Of a stretch of 18,280 bases of DNA, positions 1 through 5,980 are shown piece after piece (position 1 is the stretch's first letter; each line of letters begins with the position of its first letter). The DNA comes from Candidatus Poseidoniaceae archaeon (GTDB lineage: Archaea; Thermoplasmatota; Poseidoniia; Poseidoniales; Poseidoniaceae). The position numbers and the translations under genes are program-made. Below the pieces are notes generated by a model. It saw nothing but the letters and a program-made list of their open reading frames with translations. It was not told the DNA's origin and made no database searches. The DNA lies in contig JALRLN010000013.1 of assembly GCA_023254445.1 (NCBI GenBank), forward strand, positions 264 through 18,543. The letters run 5' to 3'.

Positions 1-545
1 TCGGATTTGAGCAACTTGATGCTGCCGTCCAGGTCCTTCACGTCGATTTTTACGAGTTCAAACTCCTGAACGTCGGGAGCGAGTTCACCGATGCGGTTGT
101 CCATGCGCTTGAGCCGCTCCATGATTTCTTTCTCGCGCTTCATGCCGACGCTTGAGGTTTGGAAGGTCTCTTCCAACCGCTCCATTTCGGCCTTCAACTG
201 ATGGAATTCGGCGGTCGCAGACCGCTTTGCGTCCTTGTCACCACGCTTGCCCTTGATCTGCTGAATCAATTCGCGAAGCTGCTGCTGGATGGCGTTTCGA
301 CGCTCCCTGTGGAGGTTGACCTCAGCACGGGCGGCTTTCACCTCAGCAATCAACAGGTCGTTTGCCTCGCGCTGTTCCTTGTATTGGGCCTGAACAGCAT
401 TGCGTGCATCACGTGAACGGCGCGCTCGGTCGCTGTGCTGGTTTCGAATTTCACGCATGCGCCGGACCTTGGTCTCCATCGCGTGGAGACGCTCACGCAG
501 GTCCGCGTCAGGTCGCTCTTCGGCTTCACCGCCGTGTCCGCGCAT
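1..545 (-). CDS. COG1340-like archaeal coiled-coil protein (C-terminus cut by window edge)
   Basis: Continuous frame of 181 codons that runs off the left edge, so the C-terminus is missing. The first ATG after an in-frame TGA is at 545 and was taken as the start. The protein is almost entirely charged heptad-like helix rich in R, E, K, Q and A. A signature around residues 120-150 (RLEETFQ, then KREKEIMERLKRMDNRI) resembles the segment I recall from COG1340 proteins, a widespread archaeal coiled-coil family of unknown function. The same segment occurs in the protein at 9000-9875 (DRLEREFEQ, then KNEKKVMERMKSIQKQI), so the two look paralogous. The 55-base gap from the upstream membrane protein gene (601-2142) on the same strand shows no clear promoter. 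It is probably cytosolic: no signal peptide or membrane segment is visible. No enzymatic function can be assigned. Confidence 0.8.
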   Translation of the reverse strand, partial: MRGHGGEAEERPDADLRERLHAMETKVRRMREIRNQHSDRARRSRDARNAVQAQYKEQREANDLLIAEVKAARAEVNLHRERRNAIQQQLRELIQQIKGKRGDKDAKRSATAEFHQLKAEMERLEETFQTSSVGMKREKEIMERLKRMDNRIGELAPDVQEFELVKIDVKDLDGSIKLLKS

Positions 546-600
546 GATGCGTCGTCGTCGCCCACCATTTCAAGGCTGCTGCCCGCACGACGTGGCCTCT

Positions 601-2142
601 TCAGCCGAGAAGCAAACCGGTTACTTGTTGCGCTGCTGCGATGAGCACGCCCAAGGTTCCAACGGTGGCACAGGCCACCACTGTCCCTCGACGTATGCGT
701 GTCCTGGCGTCCGCACGAACCCTCGTGTTGATCTGGCGACCAAGCAACAGGTCGCCTGCCTCGTTCTCAAGCCGTACCGTGATGGTCGAGTCTCCACTTC
801 GGTCTGGAATCAACGACTGCCATGACGTGGTTCCCTTTTGCAAGAGGCGGACCAGCGACCCAATGACGTCCTCGTCGCCTTCACCGGCCACGGGCAGGGC
901 TGAGCCAAGGACCGATTCCTGTTCGCCGGCGGGCAGGTGGAAGGTGAGGGCAAGGTCCTGAGGCCTGAAGTCCGGAGATTGCATCCGGAGCACCACGGTC
1001 CGAGGGGTGTCGTCCAGGTTGCGGATGTAGGTGAAGAGCCCGGTCGTCCCGTCCACGATGTTGGCCATGTCGACGTCAACCAGCAGGTCCTGCTGCCCGT
1101 GCAGGCTCCCGGTACGGATGCGTTCGGTCGTGCGACGCATCATCCGGAAAAAGGCAGGAGCGATGGTCGCGGCCTTATCGAACAGCCGTGTCCAAACGTC
1201 AGGCGTGAAGACGGGATGCCCACGAAGCGCCTCGACGCCCTCCTCACTGAGGACTTCGGCGAGTTCTTCGACCAGTTGAGGCGTTTGGATTTGGCCATCG
1301 CATCGCATCCACTGCAGTGCGAGAATTTTCTCCTTCGCCGTGACCAAATCCTGGTCAGGCTTCCTTAGTTCGAGCAAGTCGACCATGAACGCCTCGTATT
1401 TCGCACGAAGGAGCGGGTCCATCGCGGTGAGCAGGATTTCGTCGAACACGTCCTGCAGTGCTGAAGGGTGAATCGGCGGATCGTATGCTTCCAAAAGACC
1501 GGTCTCAGTGGACGAGGTGAACGAACGCCCGCTCCGACCGAGGTGCTCAGCAAACGCAAGGAGCACAAAGGAAGCCCCTGCCAAGTGTGCGATTTGGCCG
1601 ACAGCGCTCAGAGGCGAGCGAACAAGTTCGACGGCAAGGCACAACAAGGCGCTGATGACCAACACCAGGGACGTCGTGGTCGCCCTCATGCTCCGCTGCA
1701 TGGCTTCTTCGATCATGTCGTACCCATGCGACGACGCAACCCAGCGATGCGCGCCGCCGAGGGAATCCACTTCACCAACGATGCCCAGGACACTCAGGCC
1801 AACTCGGACTCGATGCACCAGCAGCATCAGACCATAGGTCAGGAGCACGGCGAATTGGAGCCCAACCAACGCCCACGCAAAATCGACCTTGAGCGTGGGC
1901 CGAATGGAGGCCTCCCACCATGAGGGGGGGGCACTTGAGGTCGCCACCGACCACGCCAGAAAGGCCAGTGCGGTGGCCAACAAGGGCAACACCATGGTGA
2001 GCCGGAGGCCTCCCGTGAGGAGTTGCCGATCGATGCTGAACAGCACCTGCTCGATGGCGGCGTTTCGGTCCGCCGCAGCTTCAGCGTCGTTGGGCACGAA
2101 CGTTGTGTCCAAAGGACCGCGTATCAATGCAGCGCGCCTCAA
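601..2142 (-). CDS. Unrecognised multi-helix membrane protein
   Basis: I do not recognise this 513-residue protein. Hydrophobic stretches at about residues 46-68, 88-112, 155-175 and 181-202 suggest four N-terminal membrane helices in two pairs, and a fifth lies at 488-512. Between them is a soluble region of roughly 280 residues. Its first half (about 215-345) is helical and acidic. Its later part (about 350-480) has short beta-like segments such as TTGLFTYIRNL and STITVRLENEAGD. The start is uncertain: the frame opens with TTG at 2142, 7 bases after the stop of the DtxR-type gene, and no ATG occurs before residue 50. A GTG at residue 16 is an alternative. The tight spacing implies co-transcription and probably translational coupling with the regulator. 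No catalytic motif is visible; a sensor or scaffold role would be a guess. Confidence 0.75.
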   Translation of the reverse strand: MRRAALIRGPLDTTFVPNDAEAAADRNAAIEQVLFSIDRQLLTGGLRLTMVLPLLATALAFLAWSVATSSAPPSWWEASIRPTLKVDFAWALVGLQFAVLLTYGLMLLVHRVRVGLSVLGIVGEVDSLGGAHRWVASSHGYDMIEEAMQRSMRATTTSLVLVISALLCLAVELVRSPLSAVGQIAHLAGASFVLLAFAEHLGRSGRSFTSSTETGLLEAYDPPIHPSALQDVFDEILLTAMDPLLRAKYEAFMVDLLELRKPDQDLVTAKEKILALQWMRCDGQIQTPQLVEELAEVLSEEGVEALRGHPVFTPDVWTRLFDKAATIAPAFFRMMRRTTERIRTGSLHGQQDLLVDVDMANIVDGTTGLFTYIRNLDDTPRTVVLRMQSPDFRPQDLALTFHLPAGEQESVLGSALPVAGEGDEDVIGSLVRLLQKGTTSWQSLIPDRSGDSTITVRLENEAGDLLLGRQINTRVRADARTRIRRGTVVACATVGTLGVLIAAAQQVTGLLLG

Positions 2143-2149
2143 ACGAACA

Positions 2150-2800
2150 TCAGGCCCGGATGGCGACGAAGATGGAGGCAGCGAAACCTTCCTCGAGGGA
2201 CATCACCTGACCGTCAACAACGAGGCCCTCTGGCCTCCGTTCAATGGACGAACCAAGCCGCAAGGTACCGAGGCCGTTCGTTTCCACCCCAAGGAGCCCG
2301 ACAACGTGTGCATGCTCCCCTATAGCAAGGTTCCGAACCGTGGCGTAACGGCAAGCGTCACGTTCTGAAAGGCGGTCCGCGACCACGCCTTCCGCCTTGG
2401 GGATCTCACGCCCGGATGGGTCGACCCTTGGGTCCCCAAGCCACGCTGTGAGGGCCACTTCAAGATCATCATCAATGGCGTGCTCGAGCCGGCATGCGGT
2501 GCTGTGCGCGTCCCCATCGTAGGGAAGCACCTCAAGCAGCACCTCAGCAAGGCGGTGGCGCCGCTTCATACGACGTCCATGGCGAAGTCCTTCCTCGGTG
2601 AGCCGGACGCCGCGGTACGCCTCGTAATCGAGGAAGCCACGCTGGGCCAGTCGCTGCACCATCTCCGAGGCTGCTGCAGCGGACACACCCAAGCGGTCGG
2701 CAAGTTCACCCGTCCGGACACGACGAGCGCCGTCTTCTTCGTGGAACTCGTACATGGCCTCGAGGTATTCGTCCTCAAATTCTTGAAAATGACCGCTCAT
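2150..2800 (-). CDS. DtxR/MntR-family metal-dependent transcriptional regulator
   Basis: 216-residue regulator. Residues 1-75 form the winged helix-turn-helix (TGELADRLGVS, then AAASEMVQRLAQRGFL). Residues 76-145 form the metal-binding and dimerisation domain, and about 150-216 an SH3/FeoA-like C-terminal domain. Aligned by eye with Corynebacterium DtxR, the ligands H82, E86, H99, C103, E106 and H107 are present. The position of DtxR Met10 is a glutamate (E11), closer to the Asp8 of manganese-sensing MntR. An iron- or manganese-responsive repressor is expected; the metal cannot be decided from sequence. The ATG at 2800 was chosen because it follows the upstream stop codon (2802-2804) by one base and gives the usual family N-terminus. 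A longer frame to 2947 would overlap the zinc-ribbon region of the upstream gene. No palindromic operator was identified. Confidence 0.92.
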   Translation of the reverse strand: MSGHFQEFEDEYLEAMYEFHEEDGARRVRTGELADRLGVSAAAASEMVQRLAQRGFLDYEAYRGVRLTEEGLRHGRRMKRRHRLAEVLLEVLPYDGDAHSTACRLEHAIDDDLEVALTAWLGDPRVDPSGREIPKAEGVVADRLSERDACRYATVRNLAIGEHAHVVGLLGVETNGLGTLRLGSSIERRPEGLVVDGQVMSLEEGFAASIFVAIRA

Positions 2801-2801
2801 G

Positions 2802-5276
2802 TTAGGCGGCCTCCGAACGTTGGAATTCATTCCGGCACGCTGGGCAACGCACGCGACCGCTGAACGAGGCCGGGACACGCAAGGTCTGGGCGCAGGCGGG
2901 ACAGGCGATGTCGATCTTGTCCGGAAGATCGACCACCTCCACATCATCGGCGTCGGACGCCGGGGGCGCTTCTTGCTCCTTCACCGTCGTGGCATGAACC
3001 TCGAACCGTTCCTTGCAGTCTGGACAGCGCACGGCACCGTCGTAGCTCGCAGGAACCCGCAGCGAGCGTTCGCACGACGGGCAGGCAACCTCGACCTTGG
3101 CCTCCTCTTCCGAGCTGGGGGGCGACGACGCAGATGGTTGGGGTGCAACCTTGGCCTCCGATGGCGTCCTTGGCGAGCGAGGGCTTCGACGTCGAATGGA
3201 TTCGACCAGCAGCAGGACCACAGCCGCGCTTGCGCCAAGCGCTACGGAACGCCAAGGGACGGCAAGCGTATCCCCCTGCTCGACGGTCGAAACATCGTAG
3301 GACAATTGAGCAAGGACCAAGCCGGCATCGTTCCAAGCGTAGGCGGTCATGTCGACCGTCGATCCCTCTGGCCACACCACCGTGAACCGGAGGTCCTGCT
3401 GTTCCCCTGGTGAAAGGGAGGGCAGGGGTTCTGCGGCGAGAACGGCCCCACGGCCGGCGATGAGGTGGACGGAGCCTTCCGTGCTTTGCTTGTCGCCTTC
3501 GTTGCTGACCGTCAACGTGACCGTCACGCTCGCACCAGGTGTCGGGTCGGCGGGTTGCACCTGCCTCTGGAGTTTGAGCGTGAGCGAAGGGCTCGTCCCG
3601 TCGACGGCTTCAGACAGCAACAATGGCCCCCCATCGGCGGTCCATTCAACAGGAGTGAGGCGGACAGCGACCCGTTCCGCAGATGGCCATCCGAGCGCCG
3701 CCTCACCTTCCACCCATCCCCCGTCGAGCAGCAGCGGCACGGCCGTTGACCAGACCCACGCTCCGGGCGAACCGTGCCCCACCTCAAGCACCGCTTCGCG
3801 CGCACGGGATGAGGTCAGGTTGACGGACCATGGCACAACGACGCCCCGTTGTTCATCGATGCCCAAAGGCCCCATCTCCATGTGAAGGGAGGGGGCATCG
3901 TGCACATCCAAGGGGGTCATTCCGCGTCCATCGACGACCGAACCGTCCTCGCTCTCAACGGCCCAGGACCACAGTCCAATGCCTGCATCCTCGAGCGGTA
4001 AGGTCAATCGAAGTTCGGCTGCTTCACCAGGACCGAGGAGTACAGGCTCGGTCTCGTGCTGAAAGGCTCCGGAGGTCAACACGAGGGACGCATGGCCTTC
4101 GCGATCGCCGATGTTTCGGACGATGGCGGACCACGTGACGTCGTCTCCGACATCCCATGGGCCGTTGAGGGCCAACGGTGCGCCGCCTGCGACGAGTTCG
4201 AACACCGCGCTCGCCATGCTGAAGGCGTCGCTCACGTTTGTCGGTGAACCCGCTTCGAGGCGTGCCCCCTCAGCAGAACAGACAAGCAAACCATCGCGGG
4301 CCGTGCCGGAGAGGTTGAAGAGAAGACCAGAACCAATGCCGATGGACACGTTTCCCGTTGCGTCGTAGGCTTGCCCATCGCCCCACAAGCAGGAGATGGA
4401 CCCATTGAACACCGCCTCGCCTGTGTTGTTGACCCACAGGTGGTGGCTGAGGGCGTCCCCGGGCTGCTCTGGAACGGAGGTCGCCTCGAGGGAGAATGCC
4501 AACGCAGGAAGGGGCGGGGGGGCGATGGTGGCCGACCATGCGAAGGTATCGTCCGCCGAATTGTCGTCGTCGACGTTGAGCAGTGTCGCGTTTAATTCGA
4601 GTGAACCCTCGACCCACGTTGCGTTCGTGTGAAGGACGACCTGCAGGTCAGAACTGGCGTTGACCTCCACGTTCACCTCCATGCTTTCGTTGGTCGTACC
4701 TTGAACGAACGTGGCCGCAAGGATGCCCGACCATGGAGTGCCTCCGAGGTTCCTCAAGGTGACAAACCAAGCCACTCTGTCGCCGTCTCGCGCATCCAAG
4801 CCGCTCGGCTGCTCGTCGGGCGTCAAGGCTTCAAGTCGGTCGGAATTGCTGGCAAGGATGCTGATGTCACGCGGGTGATCGCGGTGCACAGCCACCGTGG
4901 CGTTGGCCACGTGCGTCACGTTGCTTGCGAGCACATCGCCGGTGAGCACCACCTCGACGGTATGGCTCCCGAACGGTATGTCGGAGAGGTTGACGGTGAC
5001 GTCCTCCGCTTCACCAACGCCAAGCATCACAGCAGCGGAGCGGTTCCAAACGACGATGCTCTCGGCGTTCGTGATGGAGAAGGACACCTCGACGTTTCCA
5101 CCCGCTCCTTCAGCAGCGACCTCAATGGTCAACGCTTCTTCGAGGTCCACATCCACCACCTCCGTCGGTAAGGAAGACACCACAATGGCGACGCCATCGT
5201 TCGCCGCGGCAACGGGAAGGCTGAGGCTGAGCAGCACAGCAACGAGCAGCAACGCACGCAAGCGCCGCGGCTCCAT
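2802..5276 (-). CDS. Secreted CARDB-like surface protein with one membrane anchor and a cytosolic double zinc ribbon
   Basis: 824-residue protein. Residues 1-25 are a Sec signal peptide (basic MEPRRLR, then a leucine-rich core ending PVAAA). Residues 26-670 look extracellular and beta-rich, with repeated CARDB-like segments such as RNLGGTPWSG, VNNTGEAVFNGSI, RNIGDREGHASL and SNEGDKQSTEGSV. A membrane helix lies near 675-695 (LGASAAVVLLLVESI) and is followed by RRR, which predicts a cytosolic C-terminus. The tail has a Pro/Ser linker and two similar CxxC...CxxC zinc ribbons, near 729-752 (CPSC...CPDC) and 790-812 (CPAC...CPAC), sharing the core LRVPAS. CARDB-type domains often mediate adhesion or scaffolding outside the cell. 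Intracellular ribbons suggest zinc-stabilised contacts with protein or nucleic acid. The next gene, a DtxR-type regulator, starts one base after its stop, so the two are probably co-transcribed. Confidence 0.85.
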   Translation of the reverse strand: MEPRRLRALLLVAVLLSLSLPVAAANDGVAIVVSSLPTEVVDVDLEEALTIEVAAEGAGGNVEVSFSITNAESIVVWNRSAAVMLGVGEAEDVTVNLSDIPFGSHTVEVVLTGDVLASNVTHVANATVAVHRDHPRDISILASNSDRLEALTPDEQPSGLDARDGDRVAWFVTLRNLGGTPWSGILAATFVQGTTNESMEVNVEVNASSDLQVVLHTNATWVEGSLELNATLLNVDDDNSADDTFAWSATIAPPPLPALAFSLEATSVPEQPGDALSHHLWVNNTGEAVFNGSISCLWGDGQAYDATGNVSIGIGSGLLFNLSGTARDGLLVCSAEGARLEAGSPTNVSDAFSMASAVFELVAGGAPLALNGPWDVGDDVTWSAIVRNIGDREGHASLVLTSGAFQHETEPVLLGPGEAAELRLTLPLEDAGIGLWSWAVESEDGSVVDGRGMTPLDVHDAPSLHMEMGPLGIDEQRGVVVPWSVNLTSSRAREAVLEVGHGSPGAWVWSTAVPLLLDGGWVEGEAALGWPSAERVAVRLTPVEWTADGGPLLLSEAVDGTSPSLTLKLQRQVQPADPTPGASVTVTLTVSNEGDKQSTEGSVHLIAGRGAVLAAEPLPSLSPGEQQDLRFTVVWPEGSTVDMTAYAWNDAGLVLAQLSYDVSTVEQGDTLAVPWRSVALGASAAVVLLLVESIRRRSPRSPRTPSEAKVAPQPSASSPPSSEEEAKVEVACPSCERSLRVPASYDGAVRCPDCKERFEVHATTVKEQEAPPASDADDVEVVDLPDKIDIACPACAQTLRVPASFSGRVRCPACRNEFQRSEAA

Positions 5277-5365
5277 GGCGCATGTCCAGCGCCGAGGTTC
5301 TTCACCTTCACGCAGCCCATCGGCCCGGGGGAGCCTTTACACACCACGGCGTGCCGAACCCGCGC
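5277..5365. promoter_or_regulatory. Divergent intergenic region between two oppositely transcribed gene groups
   Basis: This 89-base spacer separates the minus-strand gene starting at 5276 from the plus-strand gene starting at 5366, so it should hold promoters for both. It is GC-rich. The only AT-leaning element is CCTTTACACA near 5334-5343, about 25-30 bases before the plus-strand ATG. That spacing would suit a weak archaeal TATA box with a very short leader. No good TATA element is visible for the minus-strand gene. The promoter role follows from gene orientation; the exact element is weakly supported. Confidence 0.4.
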
Positions 5366-5980
5366 ATGGACGTCGAGGCGCTGCTCGACGTCCAACCGGA
5401 CCTGCTCGCCCGGCTCATCCTCCACCGTCGGGAACGTTTGGCTGAATCCATCCCTCCTCAACTCGCCGATGCGAGAGCCCGACTCGAGCAGGCGGTTGCT
5501 CAAGCGTCCTCAAGCAAGCGAGCACGTGACGCTTCCGCAAGCAAGGTCGACGGCCTTCGTCGAGAACGCGATGGATTCCTTGCTCAGGCGGCAGACATGT
5601 TGGCCATCGACATCGACGTGCACGACGCCAACGTTGCCTCCTCCATCGAAGGGGCCATGGCACGGGCAAGCGAAGCCGACGAAGCGAAGGCGGCATCAGC
5701 GATCACTGCCCTCAAGGCCGCACAGAAGGCGGAGGCTGCCCGACAAGAGCATGCGAAGGAACACGAACTCGCGGCAGACGCCTTCCAAGCGGACGACAAG
5801 GCGCTGCGAGGCGCCGATTCACGGGTGCGCAAGCTCACCAACGCGCTCGACCAGTGCCATGAGGCGATCGCCTACTGGCAGGGAACCATAGCCGACGGCT
5901 TTGATGGCAGCCACCCGCTTCAAGATGAAGCACGAGCCATTCTCGCAGCATCCTCGAACGATGCGGAGGAATCCGCATGA
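5366..5980 (+). CDS. Small coiled-coil protein of unknown function
   Basis: 204-residue, Ala-, Arg- and Glu-rich protein predicted to be mostly helix, with coiled-coil character at about residues 30-80 and 95-170. A short non-coil N-terminus (MDVEALLDVQPDLLARLILH) precedes it. The segment KRARDASASKVDGLRRERD resembles in style the N-terminal repeats of the COG1340-like proteins at both ends of the window, so it may be a diverged relative; this is by eye only. The ATG at 5366 was preferred over an in-frame ATG at 5282, because 5282 would leave only 5 bases to the divergent gene. An in-frame GTG at 5351 is also possible. Its TGA overlaps the ATG of the nucleotidyltransferase gene (ATGA at 5977-5980), so the two are probably translationally coupled. 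A partner role for that enzyme is inferred from this context alone. Confidence 0.8.
   Translation: MDVEALLDVQPDLLARLILHRRERLAESIPPQLADARARLEQAVAQASSSKRARDASASKVDGLRRERDGFLAQAADMLAIDIDVHDANVASSIEGAMARASEADEAKAASAITALKAAQKAEAARQEHAKEHELAADAFQADDKALRGADSRVRKLTNALDQCHEAIAYWQGTIADGFDGSHPLQDEARAILAASSNDAEESA

Noticed and set aside
2801..2947. Longer start for the DtxR-type regulator
   Set aside because: The extension overlaps the upstream zinc-ribbon coding region and reads as low-quality Arg/Pro sequence; ATG 2800 gives the normal family start.
5282..5365. Longer N-terminus for the small coiled-coil protein
   Set aside because: It would leave only 5 bases to the divergent gene. The extra residues (HLHAAHRPGGAFTHHG) are unlike the rest of the protein.
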